The translations under genes were made by a program, and so were the position numbers. Below, piece by piece: positions 47,822-58,162 of a stretch of 64,000 bases of DNA; positions within the stretch are counted from its first letter, which is position 1, and every line of letters begins with the position of its first letter. The stretch comes from Byssochlamys sp. IMV 00236 (taxonomy: Eukaryota; Ascomycota; Eurotiomycetes; Eurotiales; Thermoascaceae), in the NCBI GenBank assembly GCA_001931875.2, contig MSJH02000807.1, positions 352,650 through 416,649 on the forward strand, read 5' to 3'. The notes beneath the pieces were generated by a model that worked only from the letters and a program-made list of their open reading frames with translations, did not search any database and had not been told where the DNA came from.

Positions 47822-49875
47822 TTACCGGCTCCGGCTCCTCCGCCGGTCTCTTCTATCGTCCGCGTCCCTGTCTCGAGAGCGGGAGCGTTTTCGGTCTCTA
47901 TCGCGATCCCGGTCCCGGTCGCGGTCGCGGTTGCGATCTCTTTCTCTATCCCTCGAGCCGTCTCTGTCTCGATCGCCTAGAGAAGCACCGCCAGGAATAT
48001 AACGGTCAATTTCCACGAACCGCGGCCGATCATCCCTGTCCGGTGACCGCAGTCGTCTGCGAGGCGATCGACTCCTGTTGCTCGTCGCCGGCACATAGCG
48101 GTCGATATCGAGCTGACTAGGCGAACGCCGACGAGAGCGAGATCGACGACGGGAACGAGATCGTCGACGAGCTGGACGGGACCGAGACCGGGAACGTGAG
48201 CGCTTTCGGGATCGGGACCGGGAACGTGAATAGTGGCTCCGCCGCCGACGCGATCTGTCTCGTCGGTCACGAGAGCGATCGCGGTCTCGAGGGCGATATC
48301 GATCATGGTCTCTATCTCGGTCGCGGCTGCGATCTCTATTCCTATCTCTGTCTCTGTCTCTGTCTCGATCCCGATCTCTAACCGTGGACCGGCTTCTGGT
48401 GCGGTGTCTGTTCCTGTAGGTTCTATCATCCCTATAGTCGCGAATGGAGAGTTTGTCATCGCCATCGCGTTCACGGTCCCGATCCCGGTCCCGATCCCGA
48501 TCGTGACGAATAGACGGAGCTCTTGAGCGATCTCTAGTCTCGCGCCTACGGTCGTCATCATAGCCAGATGGGCGTCGTATATGTGACCGACTCCGGCTGC
48601 GTTCTCGTTTTCGCTCCCGTGTACGTTCCGGGTGGTGTGAAGAACTTCGCTCTCGGGGTCCAGTGGGAGTATTGGAGTACCTCGATTCTGCAACACTCTT
48701 TTGCCGTGGTGCTGGCTTGAGACCATTTTCAATAGCCTCCGCTTCTTCAAAGTCAAACTCAGGCTTTTGCCGTGACTTCGCTGCCAGTTCTTCTCCCTCC
48801 TTCAGGAGCATCTGTAAGGCGGCCTCTTCCAGTGATTTTTCATCAACAGGGGGCGGAGTCCTCTTTTTCGGCGCGGGAGAAGGCGTCTTCTTGGAGTCGC
48901 GCTGACGGGGAGACCTATCCACGCCTCTGTCATAGACTCTAGATCGGTCACGGTCACGGTCCCGGTCCCGGTCCCTGTATCTGTCCTGTTCTTCCCGCCG
49001 CCGTCGTTCATATCTCTCTTCGCGCTCCTTCTCTCTCTCATCTTCCAGCCGACGACGCTCTTCCCGTATGCGTTCTCGCTCCGCCCGTCTCTGTTCCTCA
49101 CGTTCTTTCTCCTTCGCTGCTTCCTCTTCTTCCTTTCGACGCTGGATCTCCCGTTGCTTGCGCTGTTCTTCAGCCTTTGCTTTGGCTTTCTCCTCCTCTA
49201 TCTCTTTCTGCTTGCGTAGCTCCTCCTGGCGAATCTTCTCTCGCTCATCGCGCTTCTCCTTAACCTGGCGCGCGAAGTCTTCATCGGTCTTGTTGCCCGA
49301 TCTCTCCTCTTGCGTCGCTATCTCTTCCCCGACCTCCTGGCGACGAATCTCCCTGATAGATGAAAGAATAGAATCCAAATGGTTCTGCATCAGCGCGTAG
49401 ATAGTACTTTCCACATTCTTGTAGATATCGCTGCGGTCCACAGCACCTTCGATCAAGGTCGCTGCTTTACCCCGCTCCCGCGACAGAAGCGCAGGCTCAC
49501 GTTCAATCTCAGACTCAGCGAGCTCGATCAGCGAATCCGTAAATTTCTTTTTGGCCTCCTACATGTTCTGTAATTAGTCACAATGTCCCAATGTAAGAAC
49601 GTAGAAAAGTAAGTCGCAAGGGCTAAAGAAGGTGGTGCAACGAGTGAGAATGCGCTTACCCCATCGTTGAATTCCGCCCATATTGTCTTGCGGATATTAT
49701 CGAAGCCTCCTTTCTTCTTGAAGGAAAACAACAAGTTATCGATTGCGGCGCGTTGCGCTGCTGATATCGGCAGCTCCTCAGTCTTAAACTTCTTGTTCTG
49801 GAGTGATTCGACGTCCAACGCGGGTCTTTTAACAGCCGTGGAGTCTCCGTCTGCCATGTTCTCTGGACCAGCCAT
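47822..49875 (-). CDS. shg1: COMPASS complex subunit Shg1 (BOD1/SHG1 domain) with RD/RS-rich tail
   Basis: Two exons (49875-49660, 49558-47822) give 650 aa. Residues about 38-140 form the BOD1/SHG1 domain: FKKKGGFDNIRKTIWAEF, then across the intron KKKFTDSLIELAESEIERE, RGKAATLIEGAVDRSDIYK. A long Arg/Glu/Lys coiled-coil (about 150-290) follows. The last 330 residues are dominated by RD and RS dipeptides with blocks such as RDRDRDRDRD and RSRSRSRSR, and short ordered islands (LDIDRYVPATS, FVEIDRYIPGG). In yeast, Shg1 is a small COMPASS (Set1 H3K4 methyltransferase) subunit of about 140 residues. The extended tail resembles SR splicing factors. Function in COMPASS is inferred from the domain only. 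Confidence 0.88.
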
Positions 49876-50298
49876 GATGATGGCAGACTAGTAAATACAA
49901 TGAAAGACACCAGAAACTGTCCACATTTTTCAGTTTCACACTGTTGGACTGCTCGGATGTTCTGTCGCGCTGCCATGAGCGCGTCGTGAAAGACCGCAGG
50001 GTGTCCGGCGGAATGTTTTTCCATCTCGGAACACCCGCTTGCGAACGGCCGGACGATGATTCGCCGGGGAATTGACCAGGCGGGATCGAAGCAACTTGAG
50101 AGAGCCTCAAGACCAACCTCACTTGCTCGACGCTGCCTGCCGCAACATTACCTCCGTCCATTGCGTCGCCGGTACGACCTCAGCGCTGTTTAAATCCGGT
50201 GTCGTGTGAGCCGAGGTATCCAACGGACCTGTTCAGTCACCCACACAATCTTCCTATCATCCGAACCTGTCAAATCAAACCTCACAACCTCGCCAAAC

Positions 50299-50669
50299 AT
50301 GGTGCACAAAGTTCTCTTCTGGGGCGGCTTCGGTACGTGATCGCTAGCTCGATTGTTTGTATCATGCTTTTATAGTATTGGCACTTGGCCAATGGGATAG
50401 AAATTGGTTCGTCTGGCTAAACCCCTCTGTCCGCAGGCATTGCCGTCCGACTCTGGCAGCTGGGCATCGAAATGCGCCCCCTCTTGAACAAGGAATCCCT
50501 CTGGGTGTATCCCCTCTTCGCGGGAGTTGGTGGAAGCTTCGGCTACTGGCTCCAGGGTGTCGAGCAGAGACAATTGAGGATCCTCGCTGAGCGACGAGAG
50601 GCTATTCTGGAGAAGCGACGGAGAAGGGATGAGCGCGAGGGAACCGCTGCTCTGGCCGCTAGCTCGTGA
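50299..50669 (+). CDS. Small mitochondrial inner-membrane protein, probable complex I accessory subunit
   Basis: Two exons (50299-50332, 50437-50669) give 88 aa. The sequence MVHKVLFWGGFGIAVRLWQLGIEMRP has a short hydrophobic start; a second hydrophobic stretch, WVYPLFAGVGGSFGYWLQG, lies near 40-58, followed by a basic coiled tail with RREAILEKRRRR. I recall close Aspergillus relatives annotated as a 14-kDa NADH:ubiquinone oxidoreductase subunit; this is memory, not a search result. A role in complex I is plausible from size and topology. Too short to be called from composition alone, but the intron (donor GTACGT, acceptor CCGCAG) joins the frames cleanly. Divergent from shg1 over 423 bp. Confidence 0.75.
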
Positions 50670-51181
50670 ATTTGAATGAAGGAGGGTGATGAAGGGAAAA
50701 TATGGGATTGGTGCATCATGCGTCAATTCCTTTTCCGAATGGGGGAACCGAAAAGCGTGGACCATTCCCCGTGTGTTTGAAGACAAGCAACTGTCCTTTC
50801 GGAGGATTACTTTGATGATTTGGTCCGCTGCGAACTGTAACTATTCAATTCAAATTCAACTTGTTCCATCAAGTTTCTCACTTTGTGTCTTTTATTCCAG
50901 TCCGAAATCTGTTCTTGGGTGCCAGGAGTCTGGCTCTGATTTGGCTCATATAAATGGGGATCTACTCCGGCAATAGATTCATTACATGCCTACTCTCTAA
51001 AGAAATTAAGACCCCAGGTTCTTTCTGTCTGTTAGAGTCCTTCCTTCCATTAGGGCGCCGCATATATAATAATAATATGAATACTGAAAGAATTTATTCA
51101 TATTCTTTTCTGTAACCAGCAGGGGTAGATTACCCTGATAATAAAATGAATACAGTGAATTTGCTTTAATAAACAACTCCG
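50670..51181. other. Convergent 3' flanks, nothing else seen
   Basis: About 510 bp between stops of the small mitochondrial protein and the Zrg17-like gene. AT-rich towards the right, with ATAATAATAT words at about 51,064-51,075. Confidence 0.45.
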
Positions 51182-52626
51182 TCATGTCCGCTCACTCGTG
51201 AACTGTAAAGATACCTCCCACTTCTGACCCCCTGACCCATAGCCTCCCCCTAGCCTGTTCCTTACCAGGCTGGAAATCCGGTCTCGTAGTCGCGCAAGGT
51301 TTTCTTCAGAATCAGAAACAGTAAGTTTCAAGTTAGCCATACATAGCCCATAGTGCACCTGCCAAAATCTGGCTTCGTCGATGGCAGATACGGCTGGATC
51401 TGATTCGATGTCCTTTATCACTTCTGGCACACCACGGCCCGAGTACGACATGAGGAGCATCGAGCCCAATGTCTTCACGAGTCGCGTCCCGAGAATGCAC
51501 ATGCAGACGGCAATGGTACCAGACATAATTCTATCGAGCCAGAGGTAAAGTTGGGCAGACAGTAAAGGAAGGATGAAAAGGAGCGCGCAGCAGGAGATGG
51601 TCAGAAAGTGAGAGGGGTTACTAAGCACAGAGGGCAATGACTCAATGTAAGCAAAACGCATTGCTTTGCCAATTCGTGCGTGATTCTTGAGGCCGACCGC
51701 TGAGATCAAGGTCGAACCGATAGCGAGTATTGCAGTCAGATCCACGCTGCCCACTGAGGCACGGTCATGCTCATGAGTATGGTGCGGTTCATGACCAGAT
51801 GCTTCCAATACGTGTTGGAGATTATGGGATACCAGGTCCAAACCCATGAATAATAACAGAACGGAGAGCGCGAATCCAGCCAGCACTTCGGCCCGTTCCA
51901 GCCCAAAAGGATGCCGGATGCTGGAGCGTTTCCAGACCTCGAAATTGCCCAGGATATCAACAGCGACACACAGCAGAGCCCCAAGTGAGTCAAACAGGAT
52001 CAGATGCGACAGAGCAGTCATAGCAAGAGAGCCGTGGGCACTCCAGAGGGTGTAGCCGGCGACGAACATATGACATACACTCCACCAGAATCGGGTCTGT
52101 TGCTCTTTCGAGATGCTACTCCGGCATTCCTTGAACGTGGGTATCGGCAGAGAATTGGGTAATGCTAAAGGCGCCCTGGGCGGCGGTTCCAAAAATATCT
52201 GGTGGGAGATACTGCTGTGTTTGTACTTGTGACCGCGTCTTTGCCCGATGTTCTGACCGGGTATGTGCCATTAGCATAACAATACTACAGACATGTAGAG
52301 GTCGACCATACAGATTTTATGACGGGGCTTTTCGCCATCGTCATTGGCTTGAAATTGAAGGGCCCCGATGCGCCATCGCCAGGGCTGCTTTGCACCCTTG
52401 CGGGCGTGTCAACAGACATGGTGCTGTGCATGGATCGAGCTGGACTCAAAGTATCCATTGAAGCTGACTCGGTGACTCCTCCCGGTCGATACATATCAAC
52501 CATGGGCGATAGCGAATTCCTATCGTAGGTGGCCACTGGCGATGGGTCAGGGTCCGTAGGCGGATCATCAGATGGAGGAGTAGGGGTCCGCGGAGGACGA
52601 GGGATCGGGAGAGTGGACGCCGCCAT
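51182..52626 (-). CDS. zrg17: Cation diffusion facilitator, Zrg17/ZnT6-like zinc transporter subunit
   Basis: Two exons (52626-52312, 52252-51182) give 461 aa. The first 150 residues are Pro/Ser-rich and cytosolic. After the splice, HKYKHSSISHQIFLEPPPRAPLALP leads into six TM segments from about residue 175. LILFDSLGALLCVAVDILGNF and HPFGLERAEVLAGF are recognisable CDF segments; HPFG is the family's conserved loop. A His-rich loop (HEPHHTHEHD) lies between TM4 and TM5. TM5, expected to carry paired His/Asp zinc ligands, reads YIESLPSVLSNPSHF instead. In yeast, Zrg17 pairs with Msc2 to move zinc into the ER; the Zrg17/ZnT6 partner lacks zinc ligands, which fits. Divergent from the Tul1-like gene over 438 bp. 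Confidence 0.88.
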
Positions 52627-53064
52627 AGCGCCTGCGCAAAATCCAGGACGAGCTGGCTCGATGGCTGTTTCAAAGAAGTTAGAGACAGATAACTAGCATG
52701 CCCCACAGTTGGTGTCAAAGCTCACCGATCTCCGTACTCCAACAGCTGGATGGAAGTGTAGATATCTATCTATCTATGGTAAGGAGCTTCAGGAGAGAGC
52801 GGAGCGGGATAGATAGAGTTAACTAGACCAACTGCTCCGCGGCAGCCTCAGGCTCCCAGTTTTGCCTATCGCGTCACTCCGCTCCACATGTTGTTCCGCC
52901 CCCTCTGGTCTGGCCATCGATCCTATAACATCCCCCAGACTCCTGTTAGCCACATTTGCTACTGATCGTTCCCTCATACCTGGCTTTGCACCAGCGATGC
53001 GACGATCGTAAACCTCTCCTTTTCACACTAGGGGCGATTCTAATGGTCCCTGCTCTCGGCGTTT
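52627..53064. promoter_or_regulatory. Divergent upstream region of zrg17 and tul1
   Basis: 438 bp with a TCTA tandem at about 52,764-52,776 and no coding signal. Both flanking proteins act in the ER/Golgi system. Confidence 0.45.
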
Positions 53065-55500
53065 ATGGATAGCCGCGGGACCTTTCTATTCATTCTCATA
53101 GCGTTTTATTTCCTGATCAACTCTCAGGGTCGTGCTCCCATCGTTGATCATGATAAGGAGCATCAGGAAGAGCTTGCTCGAGAACGAGATGCCCTCAGTC
53201 TTCTGAACCAGTCACGATATGGAGATTTCGACGCTCAAGCTGATAAGTGGCTTCCTATCGCCGGCTTGAGGAAGAATGACAGTTACGAGTGGGACCTGCT
53301 ACCAAACGTCCAGGATAGGGCCCGTCGACAGTTACAGTCAGCTCTTCTGAGCTCTGGAATCCAAGCGCCTGAAGGCCTTGATTCTCGGGATAGCGCCCCT
53401 CAGTTGAACCTCACGCGACTCTTCCTCCCCGTCTATCGCAACGTCACAAGCAAGCTCCGTGGCGATTGGGTCCGGCAGACGATCGACGAACCGCTTGCTG
53501 CTAATCGTTCGCATATAAATGTCACGGCGCTGGTTATCGAGAATGAATATGTGACCCGTGAGTTTGGTTTGAATGTCACCGGGGACACTGGAACACTATA
53601 TTTGGAACTGCATGAGGGGGAAGGGCAAGAGTTGTGGCGAGATGATCGCAACGTCAGAGAGGTAAAGGCAAATCTGGCAATCGAAAGTGCTTCTTCTCTC
53701 AGAAATATCTGGTATCTTTCGCTTTTCGGGGTTCATTTCCCTGAATCTGGAGGCATCATTCTCAGTACAACGAGCGAGAAATTCGGAGGGATATTCTCTT
53801 TGCCCCATCTTGCTCTTTCGCAAGATGCTTTTGATCTCTCTCATGATCTTCTGGTAAAGTCATTGTCGGATACCATATCGGAGAAGCAGAATAGCCCACC
53901 CACGTTCTTTCCATGGAGCTCCTTGCCTCATGGCTCTCACGGTGCGGGCTTTCCCACTCCCAAATGTGAATATGTCATCTACCTCCAACAACATCCACTG
54001 TTCATCGGTGATAAGTTAGCAGAAGCGTCAGTGATTTCGAGGATCGAGGATGAACTGAGGTTCCCGGAAGGAGCACCCATCCCACCACCTCCTGCAATAA
54101 AGATGTCTGCAGTCGTGTTCTCTCCTGATTGTGGTTTCATTTTGGAAACCAAAGGCGCTCCTGAATATCCCCCGACTGATGCTCTCTACCTCACTGGGCC
54201 GAAGCAGGAGGAATATGGTAAATACGCGGCACGTCTCATCTTCATCATGGCCTGTGTCTTCGTGGGCCAAATATCATTGCTGTTGCGACAGATAAAGGAG
54301 GCGTCGACGCCGTCTACCAGGAGTCGCATTAGCTTCTACACGATTGCAATGATGTCGATAGGAGATGCATTCGCTATTTCTTTCCTTGTTCTGGAGTTGT
54401 ACGACGAGGTCTCTTTCTTGATCCTGACGGCGACATCCTTCCTAGCGTTCCTTTCCGTCAGCTATATAGGAATGCGGTTCATGATGGAGATTTGGGCTGT
54501 TCAGGCTCCTGAGCGAAGAGAGCAGGATAGACAGAATTCGCAGAATACAAACGCGCGCCAGACCTTGCCTCCGCCTGCTACGGCACCGAGGCCGACAGAT
54601 ACGGGGGCAACGCCAATTATCTTACCGCCTGACCAGGATGCTCCTGACGATGCAGAAGCAACAAATAACGGCGGTACTGGACAGGGGCAGTCGGATACAG
54701 GGAGCGATGTCGGGGCGATGTACGCTCGATTTTACTTCGTTCTATTTTGCTTGCTTATTTTGTCCTTGTGGTCTGTCGTGTGGCCAAATCTGGTAGGGGC
54801 CATATATGCGCGGTTCGTGAGCTTTCTGTACCTTTCTTTCTGGGTGCCCCAAATCTATCGCAACGTCATGCGGAACTGCCCGAAAGCTCTGAGCTGGGAA
54901 TTCGTCATCGGCCAGAGCCTCCTGCGATTGTTCCCTTTTGTGTACTTCCTTACTGTGCCCGGGAACGTCCTGTTCATCCGTCCTGACACGACTACCGCCT
55001 TGGCTATGGTTGGATGGGTGTGGATTCAGATCTGGGCCCTCGCAAGTCAAGACATTCTTGGCCCACGCTTCTTCGTTCCCCGCGGCTGGGCGCCGCCAGC
55101 ATACGACTATCATCCTACTCTCCGCGACACTTCAGCCTCCGGATCAGGGGAAGACATTGAGTCAGGCGGAGTGTTGCCGATCGGATTCCTTCGCGCACAG
55201 GAGCGGGACTCGCTGACGATCACCAGGACGGACAGCAATAGTCACACGAGACAACACAAGGATAAGAGGAAAAAAATCTTCGACTGCGCTATCTGCATGC
55301 AGGACATCGAAGTGCCAGTCCTTTCAGCCCCTGGAGGCGCTGGCCCAAGTAGTGTGGCCGACGGCGCGACGAGCATTCTCGCACGTCGCGCTTACATGGT
55401 AACTCCTTGTCGGCATATCTTCCACAGCACTTGTCTGGAGAGCTGGATGAGACTGAGGCTGCAATGTCCGATATGCCGGGAGTCTATACCACCTGTATAG
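53065..55500 (+). CDS. dscA: Transmembrane RING E3 ubiquitin ligase Tul1/DscA
   Basis: One uninterrupted frame of 811 aa. An N-terminal hydrophobic signal (FLFILIAFYFLI) is followed by a luminal domain of about 370 residues with several N-glycosylation sequons (NQS, NVT, NRS, NVT). Multiple TM helices follow from about 390, including LIFIMACVFVGQISLLL, MYARFYFVLFCLLILSLWSVVW and the family block YLSFWVPQIYRNVMRNCPKALSWEFVIGQS. The C-terminal RING-H2 finger (about 738-807) shows CAICMQDIE, CRHIFHSTCLESW and CPICRE. In Aspergillus and fission yeast, DscA/Dsc1 is the ligase of the Golgi Dsc complex that activates SREBP; in budding yeast, Tul1 handles membrane-protein quality control. Start at 53065 gives the signal peptide directly. 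Confidence 0.95.
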   Translation: MDSRGTFLFILIAFYFLINSQGRAPIVDHDKEHQEELARERDALSLLNQSRYGDFDAQADKWLPIAGLRKNDSYEWDLLPNVQDRARRQLQSALLSSGIQAPEGLDSRDSAPQLNLTRLFLPVYRNVTSKLRGDWVRQTIDEPLAANRSHINVTALVIENEYVTREFGLNVTGDTGTLYLELHEGEGQELWRDDRNVREVKANLAIESASSLRNIWYLSLFGVHFPESGGIILSTTSEKFGGIFSLPHLALSQDAFDLSHDLLVKSLSDTISEKQNSPPTFFPWSSLPHGSHGAGFPTPKCEYVIYLQQHPLFIGDKLAEASVISRIEDELRFPEGAPIPPPPAIKMSAVVFSPDCGFILETKGAPEYPPTDALYLTGPKQEEYGKYAARLIFIMACVFVGQISLLLRQIKEASTPSTRSRISFYTIAMMSIGDAFAISFLVLELYDEVSFLILTATSFLAFLSVSYIGMRFMMEIWAVQAPERREQDRQNSQNTNARQTLPPPATAPRPTDTGATPIILPPDQDAPDDAEATNNGGTGQGQSDTGSDVGAMYARFYFVLFCLLILSLWSVVWPNLVGAIYARFVSFLYLSFWVPQIYRNVMRNCPKALSWEFVIGQSLLRLFPFVYFLTVPGNVLFIRPDTTTALAMVGWVWIQIWALASQDILGPRFFVPRGWAPPAYDYHPTLRDTSASGSGEDIESGGVLPIGFLRAQERDSLTITRTDSNSHTRQHKDKRKKIFDCAICMQDIEVPVLSAPGGAGPSSVADGATSILARRAYMVTPCRHIFHSTCLESWMRLRLQCPICRESIPPV

Positions 55501-56172
55501 GTTTTTGGTTCATAATATGATTGGGATCGAATATATATGGCGGAGTCTTTGTGTGTCTATGGCGTATACAGCACTTGTGGGGGTTATGCTTTTTTCTTTC
55601 TTTTGAGAATTATGGCTTTATAATCTTAGCTACCATAAAAATGTCCTCTTCTGCTTTTTTAAACGTCAACGCCTTCACCAGATATTCTTAACGAAAACTT
55701 GGAAAAGTCGCGTCTGGGACTAGCTCGAGATAAAGTGAACCGTCATAGAGTAGTTCTTCATAAACATCAATCTACGAGAGGATCGCGATCTTCAAAAGAA
55801 AAGTGTGGCTGGTGTGGGTGTTGAGTGGAAGTGACCTTAGACTTGTATACCGCCGGCAAGGAGAGGTATGTCGTCATAAGAGATGCAACCGGTTCAGGTA
55901 CTTAAAAAGCACCGGGAAATACCATGAACACAAAACAACAAAAGATCATCCCTGTTGAATAATCGACCCCTAAGACATAATCCAAACCTTGAAATACTTT
56001 CGTTGAAAAAAAAAAAAAATAAAAAAATCGGATGGCAGAGACACCATACCTCCCTTTTGCTGGCGGAAGGATCTATAACATGAAAACCAATCGTTCTTCC
56101 TTGCACACAAACATATTCTCACGAACAAAATAACAGTCCCCTTTTCATTTCTCCTACATTGGATATCTTCCC
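55501..56172. other. Convergent 3' flanks, nothing else seen
   Basis: About 670 bp between stops of the Tul1-like and gcvH genes, with an A tract at 56,006-56,027. No gene is visible. Confidence 0.45.
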
Positions 56173-56884
56173 TTAATGATCCTCAGCCTCTCCAACGAGG
56201 TCCTTGTAAGCCTTCGCATCCAGCAGGGAGTCGATCTCTGAAGGGTCAGAGACCTCAACCTTGGCGATCCAGCCATCGCCCTCGGGACTGGCATTGATGA
56301 TCTTGGCCGAATCGTCCAGGACAGAGTTGGCTTCTACGACTCGTCCAGAGACGGGCGAGAGGACGTCCGACGCGGACTTGACCGACTCGACAGCTCCGAC
56401 GGGCTCGTTGGCAGCGACTTCGAGATCGGGAGTGGGGAGCTCGACGTACACAACGTCACCGAGAGACTTGGCAGCGTACTCGCTGATACCAATGGTAGCT
56501 GTAAAGCAATTGAGGTATCAGTATCTTTGGGCGATAATGAATTTCGAAGAAATCTCGGAGAAGAGAAAAAGAAGTATACTGACCAATGCCCTTGTCGTCA
56601 AGCTCGACCCATTCGTGAGACTCGGTGTACTTCTTCACTTGCCCTGCGTCAATTGATTGATGTTAGTCTCTACTTGAAGCCATACACGAGTCCGCAGACC
56701 AGCTGAGACTGTCTATAATTGAAAATAATGGGAATTCCGTACAGAAAGGGCTCTGCGAAAAGCTCCTGACACTTCCCCGCGGGAAACGGACAGGCGTGAA
56801 TCGGGGAACGCAAGTGGAACGGGGGAGGGTCTGGGAGAGCACCCTGGAGGCGAAGGGGCGCGCGGCTCTGGCGATGGTAGACAT
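56173..56884 (-). CDS. gcvH: Glycine cleavage system H protein, mitochondrial
   Basis: Three exons (56884-56743, 56643-56584, 56498-56173) give 175 aa. The first 45 residues are an Arg/Ser-rich presequence. The mature part begins VKKYTESHEWVELDDKGI and continues ATIGISEYAAKSLGDVVYVELP, the canonical H-protein start. The lipoyl-lysine lies in VGAVESVKSASDV. It ends with the conserved helix DAKAYKDLVGEAEDH. The lipoylated H protein carries the aminomethyl group between P, T and L proteins in the mitochondrial matrix. Intron 1 is placed so that Trp-Gln-Val precedes KKYTE; the exact donor (GTACGG) is less certain than the rest. Divergent from bS6m over 277 bp. Confidence 0.95.
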
Positions 56885-57161
56885 CTTGCACTAGAGGCTT
56901 TGGACAAACAAGGACGGACAAAAATAACAAGAACCGTGAGTGTGGTGGGAAAAGAATTGGAAGATGGGAAGTTGTAGGAGCTTGCGGACGCTTTCGCTGA
57001 TACGGGAAGAGCCAAGAACGGGGCCGATAAGCTGGGGAAGTTCGGCGAGTCGGGACACGCGCAAAAAATCTCCCGCTCCGGATCAGCCATTTGTTGCTAA
57101 ACCGCTTGGGTCTCTGCGTTACGGAAGACACAATAAGATAATAATACAGATTGCCGCAGAG
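56885..57161. promoter_or_regulatory. Short divergent promoter of gcvH and bS6m
   Basis: 277 bp between two start codons of nuclear-encoded mitochondrial proteins on opposite strands. Apparent ORFs across it are antisense overlaps. A shared regulatory region is likely from the spacing; no site is assigned. Confidence 0.5.
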
Positions 57162-57709
57162 ATGTTGTACGAACTGATCGCTGTTGTATGTTGATTCCTG
57201 TCGCTCTTCCATGAACTGCTGGATTGTACTGACTGTTCTTTTTCGCAGGTCCGTCCGGGCAGCCTCAACGAGGTCCGCGAGTACGTTCTTCCTATCCATC
57301 CTATCATATCCATCAGGCTCGAATCATGCTTCAATATAGCGAAGCTACAATTGAATCATACGAAGATCGTACTGACACCGTCCGCAGAATTGCCCGTAAC
57401 GCTGGCATCCAAGTCCTCCGCTCCGGCGGCGTCGTCCGCGGCTACACAAACTGGGGAACCTTCCGTCTGCCCAAGCCTACTACGAAGCATCAGGCCCGGT
57501 ACACTGAGGGTCATCACTTCATCATGCGCTTCGATTCATCTGGCGCCGTGCAGAAGGCCGTCCGAAGAACACTCGGTCTCGACCCCCGGATGGTCCGCTT
57601 CTCCGTCGTCAAGCTGGGCGAGAAGCTCGAGGAGATCAAGGATGTCGATGGCAGGGTCGAGTGGAACAACACGCAAAGCATCTCCGATTCGATCAGCAGG
57701 GGACCATGA
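57162..57709 (+). CDS. mrp17: Mitochondrial small-subunit ribosomal protein bS6m (Mrp17-like)
   Basis: Three exons (57162-57185, 57249-57280, 57388-57709) give 125 aa. MLYELIAVVRPGS is the first strand of the S6 fold; RNAGIQVLRSGGVVRGYTNWGTFRLPKPTTKHQARYTEGHHFIMRF and LGLDPRMVRFSVVKLGEKL complete it. The two first exons (8 and about 11 codons) were joined on phase and family pattern: the codon for Glu is split by the second intron. bS6m belongs to the mitoribosome small subunit. No N-terminal extension is present, as usual for Mrp17. The gene shares its upstream region with gcvH. Confidence 0.92.
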
Positions 57710-58162
57710 GATACCCAGGGTTTGATTTCGCTTCTTTGTTTCGGAAAGGCGGGAGGGAGCTGCGGGTGGACGAATCTGATAAATCTCGATGGGAAGAACG
57801 GGATTCTGCCCTGTTACGGGCCATTAGAGACGCTGGATTTTCGCTTTTGGATGATTGTACAATTTCATGGGAACGGACAATTTCTGTATTTCTAGCATAT
57901 CAGGCGCATGTATAAATTACGTTTCCTCTGTTTCGCTCTCACATCTGGGTACGCTCATCTTGCTGTGGCAAGCTCCGCAGGTCTCTCATCTCACCAAGTC
58001 TAATGAAATTGGGGACAAACAAGACTAGAGATCCGCAGATTTTACACGGATGACAAATTAAATAATTCCTCAAGAGGTCTATATACTTTCAGGTCACACG
58101 CTATGCTATATGTCTACTGATAACGACTGACAGTACCCAAAACTGCCAACCGTCCCTGAACT
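57710..58162. other. Convergent 3' flanks, nothing else seen
   Basis: About 450 bp between stops of bS6m and the thioesterase. A plus-strand frame at 57,661-57,915 overlaps the bS6m end and has no family features. Confidence 0.45.

Noticed and set aside
47977..48756. 259-codon minus-strand frame in a second reading frame of shg1
   Set aside because: It is a shifted reading of the RD/RS repeats; repeated codons keep several frames open.
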